A stretch of DNA of 34,986 bases from Desulfobacula sp964636495. Its GTDB lineage: Bacteria > Desulfobacterota > Desulfobacteria > Desulfobacterales > Desulfobacteraceae. Location of the stretch: contig CAZWSL010000036.1 in assembly GCA_964636495.1 (NCBI GenBank), forward strand, positions 1 to 34,986, in the 5' to 3' direction. Positions 8,792 to 16,465 of the stretch are shown here, in pieces (positions within the stretch are counted from its first letter, which is position 1; each line of letters begins with the position of its first letter). The notes beneath the pieces were generated by a model that saw only the letters and a list, made by a program, of their open reading frames with translations, had not been told where the DNA came from and did no database searches. Both the position numbers and the translations under genes were made by a program.

Positions 8792-8849
8792 CCGGCAGCA
8801 TGAACTTACAGCGGGTGATGAAACCATAAGAAAAACATAAAACGTGCTG

Positions 8850-10085
8850 TTATGAACGCGGCGTATTTCTGGGAATACTGGTCAATAAACACCAGATAAA
8901 ACCGGCTGCCTGCAGGCAGACAACAAATAAGAATCCTGCTTTATATCCTGTCGAGTGATAGCTGCCATCAGGTGACACGTCCCAGAAATTGATAATTCCC
9001 CCAACTGCCCACTGTAAACCAAAAGCGGCCACAAATACCATGAGATTAATGCCCGTGGTGACCCGGCCGGACAACTGTTTGGGAAACCGGTATGAGAGTG
9101 CGGCATAGGACAAGATACCGGCTGTACCGAAAAAACCAAACAGGCTCCATAAGATATACGGCTGAACCGGCAGCTGAAATGCGACAGCCAGTTGGATCAG
9201 AATAGAAACACCCATACCTGAAACAGCGGTAACAAAGATGCTGATACCTCTCTTTGCCAGTTTTTCAGCACCGATTCCCAGACATATAAATCCCAGGATC
9301 ATGGCAACAGCGGTGACAGATAAAACTTGAGCAACCTGTGAACGGGATAAATTTGTCACATCCCTCAGATAAGGCCCGGCCCAAAGTCCCTGAACAGAAA
9401 TACACCCTGCCTGGGAGAAGGTTGCCAGCGGAGCAATTTTCCAGAACTCAAATGAACTGAAAACTGATCTAATACCGTTTAGCTGAGCACGCAGGGTCTC
9501 TCGACCACTATTGTCTGACTGCTTTTCCGGAACTATGAAAAAAACAGCCAGAGCAGTGATGAAAGAGAGAATACCCAGCAGTATAAATATCCCCCGCCAG
9601 TCAGTCATACCAAGAGCCCACTCCACAGGTGCCGCAGCCGTAAAGGCACCCAGTCCTCCGGCAGCCATCTGAAAACCATTGATCCGGGGCCAGCTTTTTT
9701 CCGGGAACCATAAAACATAGGATTTAAATGCCGCCATCAGGCAGGCGGAAACTCCAAATCCAATCAGTGCTCTGCCCACAATAGCACCGGTAAGCGTTTG
9801 GGCTTTGGCAAAAATAATGGCACCTAATCCTGCGAAAACCAACAGAAACGACTCTACAATTCTAGGTCCGAGTCGGTCTAATAACACCCCCAACGGCAGT
9901 TGAGAACTGGCAAACGCAATAAAATAGGTGGAAGTTAAGAGTCCTAATTCAGAAGGGTTGACATGAAGATCAATTGCAAGGTCTGGAGCGATAACCGCAT
10001 TGACCACCCTGAAAATATAGGAGAGAAAATAGCCGAAAGCAAATGGAATGAAGATCCGTAAGGCTGTTATTTTAGATATCTGCAT
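8850..10085 (-). CDS. Major facilitator superfamily transporter
   Basis: The 411-residue protein has the hydrophobicity of a 12-helix MFS carrier, with a hydrophilic central loop (about 185-205). The MFS motif A is clear between helices 2 and 3: G66-V-L-L-D70-R71-L-G73-P-R75. The substrate cannot be assigned; the sequence resembles organic-anion or nitrate/phosphate-type MFS branches only loosely. It converges on dctM (58 bases between stops) and shares the block's higher G+C, so the two transporters may have arrived together. ATG 10085 is preceded on its strand by AAGGA. Confidence 0.85.
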   Translation of the reverse strand: MQISKITALRIFIPFAFGYFLSYIFRVVNAVIAPDLAIDLHVNPSELGLLTSTYFIAFASSQLPLGVLLDRLGPRIVESFLLVFAGLGAIIFAKAQTLTGAIVGRALIGFGVSACLMAAFKSYVLWFPEKSWPRINGFQMAAGGLGAFTAAAPVEWALGMTDWRGIFILLGILSFITALAVFFIVPEKQSDNSGRETLRAQLNGIRSVFSSFEFWKIAPLATFSQAGCISVQGLWAGPYLRDVTNLSRSQVAQVLSVTAVAMILGFICLGIGAEKLAKRGISIFVTAVSGMGVSILIQLAVAFQLPVQPYILWSLFGFFGTAGILSYAALSYRFPKQLSGRVTTGINLMVFVAAFGLQWAVGGIINFWDVSPDGSYHSTGYKAGFLFVVCLQAAGFIWCLLTSIPRNTPRS

Positions 10086-10134
10086 TGTCTGCTAATTTTT
10101 TCCTTAATGAATGTTAAAACATGGTACGGTCTGT

Positions 10135-10179
10135 GCTGGTGGTACTGGTTGTACTAATGGTACTGGTGGTACTGTCTGT
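10135..10179 (+). repeat. Nine-base tandem repeat, five units
   Basis: Five consecutive imperfect copies of ACTGGTGGT are visible (GCTGGTGGT, ACTGGTTGT, ACTAATGGT, ACTGGTGGT, ACTGTCTGT). The array is in the probable 5' leader of the MFS gene, about 50-95 bases upstream of its start codon. It could be a slippage-prone tract or a remnant of coding repeats (Thr-Gly-Gly in one frame). Confidence 0.75.
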
Positions 10180-10215
10180 GCAAGAATGATCATGATTATT
10201 TCCATAACGCCCTAA

Positions 10216-10245
10216 TCAATAGGACAGGAACCTCCTCTTTGTCAA
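10216..10245 (-). promoter_or_regulatory. Candidate sigma-70 promoter for the MFS gene
   Basis: On the minus strand TTGACA (10245-10240) is followed after 18 bases by TATTGA (10221-10216). The orientation and position fit transcription into the MFS gene, with the tandem repeat inside the leader. Confidence 0.35.
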
Positions 10246-10418
10246 GCAGAATGTAAAAACACGCTCAGGTTCACGGATTCCTGCCTGAAGCAGATTTTTT
10301 TAAAAAAAATAAAATAGGTGTTGCATTTTTTCAACCATTGTGTCTATAACAAAACATAAGAGTTAAAATTGTATTGTAAATTTAAAGATTTCACCGGATG
10401 TTTTAGAAACCGGGCAGG

Positions 10419-11084
10419 ATGAAAAAATCTATGAAAGACAATAAAATAGATGCACTGATCAGAAGGGTTTATCATGCAACAGGAATAAGTTCCCAGGCTG
10501 AACTTGCCAAGGAACTGGGAATTAACAGATCCGGAATAACACATGCCCGCAACAATAACAGGATCCCGGACAAGTGGATTGTAAAGCTGTACAAGAATTT
10601 CGGGTTTAATCCTGAGTGGCTTGAATCGGGTATTGGTAAAACATTTATTCATACAGAGTCAAGTGGAGATGTTGAATTTAAAAATATCCCGAAAGTGGCA
10701 GCCAGGCTCTCCGCAGGTACAGGTTCCTTTGAAATTGACGACAATATAACAGACTATTTCTCTTTTCAGACAAAATGGCTGGCTGGCAAAGGGGCAGCAA
10801 ATCATATGGTTTCAATGGAAGTTTTCGGACAGAGTATGGAGCCTGTAATTAAAGAGGGAGACAGTGTGTTGATAGATCAATCACAGAATAATATCATTGC
10901 AGGTGCGATTTATGCCGTTGGTGTAGATGATACCATTCTTATAAAGCGTCTTGAAAAACATCCTGATAAACTTGTCCTCAGCAGTGATAATAAAGACTAT
11001 GAACCTATCTATATCCGGAAAGAAGAGACAGGAAAGGTGAAAATTATCGGTAAGGTTATCTGGAGCTGCAGAGAATACAGGTAG
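10419..11084 (+). CDS. CI/LexA-type repressor: HTH domain plus S24 peptidase
   Basis: This 221-residue regulator has an N-terminal helix-turn-helix of the Bac_CI type (about 24-55: SQAELAKELGINRSGITHAR). A C-terminal S24 self-cleavage domain follows. The catalytic Ser lies in GQS139MEP and the Lys in IK176RLE, 37 residues apart as in LexA. A candidate Ala-Gly cleavage site is A99-G100 (RLSAGTG). Such proteins repress prophage or stress genes until RecA-type or other signals trigger cleavage. No prophage is visible here, so its targets are unknown; the adjacent genes and its own promoter are natural candidates. ATG 10431 is an alternative start, because GGCAGG ends immediately before ATG 10419. 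Confidence 0.88.
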   Translation: MKKSMKDNKIDALIRRVYHATGISSQAELAKELGINRSGITHARNNNRIPDKWIVKLYKNFGFNPEWLESGIGKTFIHTESSGDVEFKNIPKVAARLSAGTGSFEIDDNITDYFSFQTKWLAGKGAANHMVSMEVFGQSMEPVIKEGDSVLIDQSQNNIIAGAIYAVGVDDTILIKRLEKHPDKLVLSSDNKDYEPIYIRKEETGKVKIIGKVIWSCREYR

Positions 11085-11150
11085 CTTTTTTTTAATTACT
11101 GTGTTTAGTTTTTTCAACAAATATGAAAAATGTTAACAGGAGGGATGATA

Positions 11151-11435
11151 ATGAAAACAGAAAGAAAAAATAGATATAAAAAATGTCTTACAGGAGTTAC
11201 TGGAATAACCTGGGTCGCAGGATTACTTATTGCGGGAAGTGACAGTGCTTATATGCCCTGGGTGAATACAGTCGGATTAATTATATTTTTGATTTCAAGT
11301 TTAATGCTGAAACATTTTTTCCAGCCGCGCAGATATAAAAGCGCCTGTATAAAATCAGGAAAATCAAATCATAAAATTACGCTGAAAAGGGCTAAACCGG
11401 GATTTTCCAAAAATTTAATACTTAAAACAACTTGA
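11151..11435 (+). CDS. Small two-helix membrane protein, 94 aa
   Basis: I do not recognise a family. The start at ATG 11151 is supported by a strong AGGAGGG ribosome site at 11138-11144; an upstream in-frame ATG at 11130 would lie before that site. The protein has a basic N-terminus (KTERKNRYKKC), a hydrophobic segment at about 16-31, a short turn containing DSAYMPW, a second hydrophobic segment at about 40-55, and a long basic tail. It lies between the repressor gene and the metallo-hydrolase gene and may share their transcript. Confidence 0.6.
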   Translation: MKTERKNRYKKCLTGVTGITWVAGLLIAGSDSAYMPWVNTVGLIIFLISSLMLKHFFQPRRYKSACIKSGKSNHKITLKRAKPGFSKNLILKTT

Positions 11436-11507
11436 ATTGGACAGTAAAAAAGGATATGGATACGGCAAATTCAAAAAAAGAGTTAATTGATACCTGGGGA
11501 AAAGCGT

Positions 11508-12206
11508 ATGTTTGTTAAACAGTTCAGATATTCAACAGATAACCTTGGATATTTATTGTACAGTGGAAATGAAGGTGTTGCAATAGATGCTGGAGCAGTT
11601 GGAGAGATTCTAGATTTTGCCCGGAACAATAAGATTAAAATTAAATATGTAACAAACACCCACTCCCATTATGACCACACTCCTGGTAATAAGGAGATAT
11701 TGAAAAAAACATCAGCACAATTTATTGACTGCAGGAAAATCAGATCTGATACAGATATTGATATCAGTAATGAGATTTTAGTTATCATGCATACACCTGG
11801 ACACACAGATGACAGTGTGACTTTCAGTGCAGATGATTTCTTAATAACCGGTGATACCATTTTTAACGGAACAGTCGGTAACTGTTTTTCGGGCAATATG
11901 AATAATTTTTTTCAATCTCTGAAACGCCTGATTTCTTTTCCAGGAGAGACAAAAATTTACAGTGGTCATGATTATGTTAAAGAATCCATGGAGATTGCAA
12001 AAGATATTGATAAAAATAATCCCTATACAGAAGAGTATATGGAAAAATATGATCCGCAGCTGGTGTTCAGTTCTCTGGATGATGAATTAAAGGTAAATCC
12101 TTTTTTACGATTTAACAATCAGGAAATTATCCAGATTTTAAAAAATCACAATATGCCTGTTCATACGGAGTTTGATAGATTTAATTCACTCATGGAAGCA
12201 TTCTGA
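11508..12206 (+). CDS. Metallo-beta-lactamase fold hydrolase, glyoxalase II-like
   Basis: The 232-residue protein has the metal-binding motif T-H52-S-H54-Y-D56-H57, then HTPGHTDDS (third His ligand), TGDTIFNGTVG (bridging Asp) and SGHDYVKESM (last His). The order and the short GTVGNC segment match hydroxyacylglutathione hydrolase-like proteins, which cleave thioesters such as S-lactoylglutathione. The C-terminal part (EEYMEKYDP, VNPFLRF) is similar to the helical substrate domain of that group. The substrate in this organism is unknown. I begin at ATG 11508 because GGGGA sits eight bases upstream; an in-frame TTG at 11487 has no such site. Confidence 0.85.
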   Translation: MFVKQFRYSTDNLGYLLYSGNEGVAIDAGAVGEILDFARNNKIKIKYVTNTHSHYDHTPGNKEILKKTSAQFIDCRKIRSDTDIDISNEILVIMHTPGHTDDSVTFSADDFLITGDTIFNGTVGNCFSGNMNNFFQSLKRLISFPGETKIYSGHDYVKESMEIAKDIDKNNPYTEEYMEKYDPQLVFSSLDDELKVNPFLRFNNQEIIQILKNHNMPVHTEFDRFNSLMEAF

Positions 12207-12362
12207 TCATATTCCGTTTTAAGTATGTCAGGTTTGTTGATCTGTTCTGCTTTCTCACTCTTTTAGAAAAACTTTGGAAAACTCAATTTTTTAATAATCC
12301 AACATAGTTTTTCCTACCCCCTTGATCATTCAATTTAAGGTGTTATCATTAGGAGCAACAGT

Positions 12363-12392
12363 TTGTTCATGTGGAGTTATAAAAATAAATGA
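12363..12392 (+). promoter_or_regulatory. Possible nine-residue leader ORF before speD
   Basis: AGGAG at 12351-12355 is a good ribosome site that does not belong to speD (start 12428). Seven bases later TTG opens a ten-codon frame (MFMWSYKNK, stop at 12390-12392); an in-frame ATG is at 12369. Leader peptides control polyamine genes in other organisms. Here this is only a positional suggestion. Confidence 0.25.
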
Positions 12393-12427
12393 TACAGAGA
12401 ATTCATTAATGATTGGAGACAGCATTA

Positions 12428-13273
12428 ATGCTTGATAAAAATATTAAGTTTACGGATAGTGCAGAGGAGTTGTCAGGGTTTGCACTTGGCCGGCAGTTGA
12501 CCCTGGAGTATTACGGATGCAGGACAGATGTACTTTTAGATAAACATCTTGTTGAAAAATCATTGTTAAAGGCAGCAGAAGAAAGTGGCGCCACTGTCAT
12601 CAGTTCATCTTTTCATGGGTTTAAGCCTCAGGGAGTGAGCGGGGTCGTTGTTATAGCGGAATCACATTTCACTGTACATGCATGGCCTGAACATGAATAT
12701 GCAGCCGTTGATATATTTACATGCGGGGACAGCATAGATCTTGAAACTGCTATCAACTCCATGAGGGATTCCTTTGAATCTCAAAAAGTTGTTATTTCTT
12801 CTGATCAGAACCGGGGTATCATTTCAAATCCGACAGATCTAAATATCGGCCGGAATACTGCTCTGTCGATTAACAACTCAAAAATATCTCCCATATCCTG
12901 GAAAGAAGCGTATAAAAGAAAAAATCCATGGGGTATGTTAACGTCTGTGGATATATATAACAGTGATCCGGATATTATCAGAGATGCACATAAAATAGAA
13001 CAATTTGTGCATCAATTGTGCGACCTTATTGAGATGAAACGGTTTGGAGAGTGCCAGGTGGTACATTTCGGGAAAGATAAAAAAGTCGAAGGTTTCAGTA
13101 TGACTCAGCTCATCGAGACTTCTCTGATTTCAGGTCATTTTGCAAATGCATCCAACAGTGTTTATCTCGATGTTTTCAGCTGCAAATTTTACGAACCAAG
13201 AGAGGTCGCAGAGTTTACAACTTCGTTTTTCAAGGGAAAGAATTATAAAATTCAGGTAGCTTTGAGACAATAA
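12428..13273 (+). CDS. speD: Tandem two-domain S-adenosylmethionine decarboxylase (SpeD-SpeD)
   Basis: Domain 1 (about 1-125) is a class 1b AdoMet decarboxylase, which makes the aminopropyl donor for spermidine. Its E78-S79-H motif gives the pyruvoyl cofactor at S79, with H84 for processing and C99 as proton donor, spaced 5 and 20 residues as in the Thermotoga enzyme. Domain 2 (about 168-281) is homologous: T231-S232, H237 and C252 have the same 5 and 20 spacing, but the surrounding sequence (LIETSLISGHFANASN) differs. A stand-alone bacterial SpeD has about 120-130 residues, so this is a fusion of two paralogues. Domain 2 may have another substrate (see findings). I start at ATG 12428 because GGAG is nine bases upstream; TTG 12413 has no site. 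speE follows after six bases. Confidence 0.9.
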   Translation: MLDKNIKFTDSAEELSGFALGRQLTLEYYGCRTDVLLDKHLVEKSLLKAAEESGATVISSSFHGFKPQGVSGVVVIAESHFTVHAWPEHEYAAVDIFTCGDSIDLETAINSMRDSFESQKVVISSDQNRGIISNPTDLNIGRNTALSINNSKISPISWKEAYKRKNPWGMLTSVDIYNSDPDIIRDAHKIEQFVHQLCDLIEMKRFGECQVVHFGKDKKVEGFSMTQLIETSLISGHFANASNSVYLDVFSCKFYEPREVAEFTTSFFKGKNYKIQVALRQ

Positions 13274-13279
13274 TTGAAA

Positions 13280-14146
13280 ATGAAAACGTATAGTAAATTA
13301 TTAGATGGCTGGTTTTCTGAAATATGTCCCATGTGGCCTGGTGTTGCGCTTTCAGTTGAAATAGATAAAGTTCTGTACAGCAAGAGGAGCAAATTCCAGC
13401 AGGTTGACATGTTCCAGACAAAAAATCATGGGAAAATGCTGGTGCTTGACGGTATTATCCAGTTAACCCAGTCAGATGAATTCGCTTACCAGGAGATGCT
13501 TGCCCACGTTCCTCTCTTTGCCCATCCAAATCCTGAAAATATCCTGGTAATAGGTGGTGGTGACGGTGGGGTGCTGAGGGAAGCCAACCGCCATGACTGT
13601 ATTAAACAGATTGATTTCTGTGAAGTTGATATAGATGTTATAAATGTGTGTAAAGAGTTCCTGCCTGATATGGCATGTGGATTTGATGATCCAAGGGTCA
13701 CTGTTCATATAGCTGACGGGAATGATTTTGTCCATACAAAAACCGATCAATATGATGTAATCATTGTTGATTCATCTGATCCCATAGGTCCGGGTGAATC
13801 CCTGTTTGAACCCTCTTTTTATAAAAATCTGAAAACAGCTTTAAAACCAGGTGGCATTATTGCAACCCAGGGAGAATCTTTTTTTCTTCATAAGGAGTGT
13901 GTTGTCAATCTTTTGAAGATTACAAAAGAGTTGTTTCCCCGCTATGCGTATTCATATTTTCTTGTTCCGACTTATCCCGGCGGTAACATAGGAATCTGCC
14001 TTGGATCTCTCGGGCCTGAACTGAAAAAACCGTGCAGAGAAATGACAGGTGAATTACAGGCACAATTGCAGTATTATACTCCTTGCATACATGAATCCTC
14101 TTTTGTAATGCCTTTTTTTGCAGAAAAAATGTTTGAAAGTATTTAG
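13280..14146 (+). CDS. speE: Spermidine synthase (polyamine aminopropyltransferase)
   Basis: SpeE transfers the aminopropyl group of decarboxylated AdoMet to putrescine. The 288 residues match the family. LVLDGIIQLTQSDEFAYQEM (about 54-73) contains the conserved D-E-x-x-Y-x-E-M substrate segment. ILVIGGGDGG (88-97) is the nucleotide loop, and YDVIIVDSSDPIGP (158-171) holds the catalytic Asp and the gate-keeping loop. The start is ATG 13280, six bases after the speD stop; a TTG six bases earlier is in frame. No separate ribosome site is obvious, which suggests translational coupling to speD. Confidence 0.95.
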   Translation: MKTYSKLLDGWFSEICPMWPGVALSVEIDKVLYSKRSKFQQVDMFQTKNHGKMLVLDGIIQLTQSDEFAYQEMLAHVPLFAHPNPENILVIGGGDGGVLREANRHDCIKQIDFCEVDIDVINVCKEFLPDMACGFDDPRVTVHIADGNDFVHTKTDQYDVIIVDSSDPIGPGESLFEPSFYKNLKTALKPGGIIATQGESFFLHKECVVNLLKITKELFPRYAYSYFLVPTYPGGNIGICLGSLGPELKKPCREMTGELQAQLQYYTPCIHESSFVMPFFAEKMFESI

Positions 14147-14152
14147 CAGCAG

Positions 14153-14635
14153 ATGTCTGTATTTTCATCATATGAACCTTCTGATATTCCGGCAGATACC
14201 TCTTCAGATTCCGGAGTTGGCAGCATAGAGGTAAAAATTATCAGGTCTGCCAGTGTGCATGAGTTGATAATGCTTTATAAGGCTGCAGGATGGTGGGAAT
14301 CCTCCTGGGATGAGAATCATGATTTTCTTGATCATATTGTTAAAGATTCTGCTGTTTTTGCAGCTGCTTTCCGGGGCAGAAAAATGATTGGAATGGGGAG
14401 AGCTCTTTCAGATCTTGCAAGCGATGCCTATATTCAGGATGTGGCTGTTTTAGAAAAATACAGAGGTAAAGGTATCGGGAAAAAAATAGTTGAAAAACTT
14501 GTAAAAAAGCTGACAGAGCATGGTGTTGACTGGATAGGTGTCGTGGCTCAACCCGGTACATCTGAGTTTTATGAGAAAATCGGATTTTTACAGCTTAAGG
14601 ATCATACGCCTTTAAAATTTAAAATTAATCAGTGA
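14153..14635 (+). CDS. GNAT-family N-acetyltransferase
   Basis: This 160-residue protein has the GNAT acetyl-CoA loop: VAVLEKYRGKGIGKKIVEKL carries the (Q/R)-x-x-G-x-G/A pattern at about 102-111. A typical C-terminal strand pair with FYEKIGF follows. About 25 extra N-terminal residues are Ser/Asp-rich and probably disordered. It starts six bases after the speE stop, so it belongs to the polyamine operon. Acetylation of a polyamine or a precursor is an inference from that position; GNAT sequences do not reveal substrates. Confidence 0.85.
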   Translation: MSVFSSYEPSDIPADTSSDSGVGSIEVKIIRSASVHELIMLYKAAGWWESSWDENHDFLDHIVKDSAVFAAAFRGRKMIGMGRALSDLASDAYIQDVAVLEKYRGKGIGKKIVEKLVKKLTEHGVDWIGVVAQPGTSEFYEKIGFLQLKDHTPLKFKINQ

Positions 14636-14704
14636 TAACCGCATGATATCCTGAAAAAATATCAGCAAAGACCATATGTGAAATCTTAAACTGCCTGTAA
14701 TAGC

Positions 14705-15610
14705 ATGGATTCAGCAATCAGCCTAAAATTTGATCAATTTGGCCTTAAGGATAAAAAAATAATTCAATCCTTTATTGATACGTATCAGCCGTGGTCATGT
14801 GAATATAATTTTGCAAATCTTTTTACATGGCAGAAAAAATCAAAACTCTCATGGACTATATATGAAAACAGACTTTTAGTTTATGACGGCATTGAAAAGA
14901 GTTCCTTTATGCCAATTGGTAAAGTGTTGACTCCGGAAGAACTCGCTTTGTTATCAAAGTATTTAAAGAAAAGTGGTTTTATGCCTGATTTCCGCCTTGC
15001 CACCTCTGAATATTTAAATAAATTTCCAGATATTGAAGAGTATTATACGGTAAAAGAAGATCGGGATAATGCAGAGTATATTTACGATGTAAATAAATTA
15101 AGCGAATTGACAGGCAGAAAACTTCATAAAAAGCGGAATTTGATTTCCCAGTTTAAAAGAAACTGCCCTGGATTTAAAACAGGACAGCTGACAAAAGCGT
15201 ATAAACAGAAAGCACTGCTGCTTGCCAGACACTTTATGAACCGGTCAGATAAATCCTCAAATACGCTTGAACAGGAATATTCTGCTCTCAAGGCAGCATT
15301 TGCCTGCTTTGATGAGCTGGACATGGGAGGAGTCGTAATCTCAATCGGTGATACACTTGCTGCATTCAGCATTTTCAGCAGGCTGAACAATGAAACCTAT
15401 GATATCCAGTTTGAGAAAGCTGATATTCACTTAAAAGGGGCATCCCAGGCAATCAACCGTGAAACTGCAAAATATCTTAAAGACAGGTGCCGTTATTTGA
15501 ACCGGGAGCAGGATCTTGGCATTGCAGGTCTGAGACAGGCAAAAATTTCCTATGAACCTGTAAAAATCATTACACCCTATGCTCTTATTTTTAAGGGCGG
15601 CGATTTTTAA
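14705..15610 (+). CDS. DUF2156 / LPG-synthase C-terminal-like protein
   Basis: The 301-residue protein resembles DUF2156 (the aminoacyl-transferring domain of phosphatidylglycerol lysyltransferase, a double-GNAT fold) but lacks the membrane half. Characteristic segments are WSCEYNFANLFTWQ near the N-terminus, YIYDVNKLSELTGRKLHKKRNLISQF in the middle, and YLNREQDLGIAGLRQAKISY near the end. Members transfer amino acids or act as GNAT-type enzymes; the substrate is unknown. It lies 69 bases behind the GNAT gene and probably ends the polyamine operon, with a terminator-like hairpin at 15651. Confidence 0.8.
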   Translation: MDSAISLKFDQFGLKDKKIIQSFIDTYQPWSCEYNFANLFTWQKKSKLSWTIYENRLLVYDGIEKSSFMPIGKVLTPEELALLSKYLKKSGFMPDFRLATSEYLNKFPDIEEYYTVKEDRDNAEYIYDVNKLSELTGRKLHKKRNLISQFKRNCPGFKTGQLTKAYKQKALLLARHFMNRSDKSSNTLEQEYSALKAAFACFDELDMGGVVISIGDTLAAFSIFSRLNNETYDIQFEKADIHLKGASQAINRETAKYLKDRCRYLNREQDLGIAGLRQAKISYEPVKIITPYALIFKGGDF

Positions 15611-15650
15611 ACACTCTCTGCTCGGAATCAAAACCTCTACCATAATTCAT

Positions 15651-15686
15651 AAAAACAGTTGCTTGTTCCAAATTTTGGCTGTTTTT
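15651..15686 (+). terminator. Probable terminator after the polyamine operon
   Basis: AAAAACAG (15651-15658) pairs with CTGTTTTT (15679-15686) over a 20-base loop. The right arm supplies the T-run. It lies 41 bases after the DUF2156 stop. The stem is AT-rich, so efficiency is uncertain. Confidence 0.4.
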
Positions 15687-15949
15687 ACAAAAAATGTCAG
15701 TTTTCATTAAACACCTGACAATTTAAAAAATATATGCTGCTTCATTTTCAGTATGTCAATTCTTTTTTTTAATATCCGGCAAACATACATTGATGCCTCT
15801 GTTCTTTCAGCTGAATGACTGATATGCTTGATTTTTAAATAATTCCATAGTTATCACATTTTCTGATATCACAGTGTGGATAACAGAAAACGGGTCCAAT
15901 TGTTAATTTAAATTCAATGGTTTGGGTTATCAGTTAATTGATATCACTA
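15687..15949 (+). promoter_or_regulatory. Candidate activator-binding region upstream of pilin 1
   Basis: No gene is visible here. Two kinds of repeated elements are. TGTCAG (15695-15700) and CTGACA (15715-15720) form an inverted pair; TGTC-type motifs are associated with PilR binding in Pseudomonas. TGATATCAC occurs identically at 15864-15872 and 15939-15947, with related TTATCAC at 15851 and TTATCAG at 15927. The second copy ends three bases before the sigma-54 -24 element. These are candidates for an enhancer-binding regulator, seen only as repeats. Confidence 0.4.
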
Positions 15950-15965
15950 TGGCACATAGATTGCT
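15950..15965 (+). promoter_or_regulatory. Sigma-54 (-24/-12) promoter of pilin 1
   Basis: TGGCACATAGATTGCT matches the RpoN consensus TGGCAC-R-N4-TTGCW at every defined position: GG at 15951-15952 and GC at 15963-15964. Transcription would start near 15977, about 70 bases before the pilin ATG. Type IV pilin genes are commonly RpoN- and PilR-dependent. Confidence 0.88.
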
Positions 15966-16045
15966 TGATTATTACTTAACGAGAAATGTAGTGTTTTATA
16001 ATTATGCTGATGTAACAAAATATTAATTTCTAAAAAGGAGACAGT

Positions 16046-16429
16046 ATGAAAAAAATTTTTAACAGTAAAAAAGGTTTCACCCTGATTGAATTGATGATTG
16101 TTGTTGCCATTATCGGTATTCTGGCAGCAATCGCAATTCCAAATTTTTTAAACTATCAATGCAAGGCAAAACAGTCTGAGGCAAAATCCAATCTTGGGAA
16201 TATCAGAACTCAGCAGGAAGCATTCAGGGCAGAAAATGATACTTACGCTGACACTGTAGCTGATGTTGGTTTTACGACTGTCGGTTCAGCCAGATATACC
16301 TATAGTGTTAACAGTGCAACCACAAGTGCTTTTACTGCTGCTGCATCAGCATCCATAAACGGCAATACTGATGGTTGGACTATTACAGAAGGTGGTGTTC
16401 TGACAAATGTAACTACAGGATGTAATTAG
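16046..16429 (+). CDS. pilA: Type IV major pilin PilA, copy 1
   Basis: The 127-residue prepilin has leader MKKIFNSKKG cut by PilD before F11, then FTLIELMIVVAIIGILAAIA, the hydrophobic N-helix with the conserved Glu5 of the mature chain. It has exactly two cysteines, C39 (mature position 29, in NYQC) and C126 (the next-to-last residue), so a disulfide could join the helix end to the C-terminus. The globular part is rich in Ala, Thr, Ser and Asn, offering many possible O-glycosylation sites. The ribosome site AAGGAG precedes the ATG. The gene is driven by the sigma-54 promoter at 15950 and ends in a strong terminator, so it is probably the abundant pilin. Confidence 0.95.
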   Translation: MKKIFNSKKGFTLIELMIVVAIIGILAAIAIPNFLNYQCKAKQSEAKSNLGNIRTQQEAFRAENDTYADTVADVGFTTVGSARYTYSVNSATTSAFTAAASASINGNTDGWTITEGGVLTNVTTGCN

Positions 16430-16465
16430 CAGACTGTCTGAATGATCGACCGCACCATTTAATAG

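Larger units (their letters stand above)
10086..10418. other. 333-bp divergent intergenic region
   Basis: This separates the leftward MFS gene from the rightward repressor gene. It holds a nine-base tandem repeat (10135-10179), a leftward promoter candidate (10216-10245), and an AT-rich stretch at 10298-10390 where TTGCAT (10321-10326) lies 18 bases before TATAAC, a possible promoter of the repressor gene. No small gene stands out. Confidence 0.5.

Noticed and set aside
10264..10284. Possible copy of the tRNA-Pro T-arm (GGTTCA...ATTCCT) at the far end of the transporter block
   Set aside because: The match to the tRNA 3' end is short and interrupted, so it does not qualify as an attachment-site repeat.
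11456..11518. 20-residue reading frame overlapping the start of the glyoxalase II-like gene
   Set aside because: Its only purine-rich element is two bases from the ATG, too close to work, and the frame ends inside the next gene without sign of coupling.
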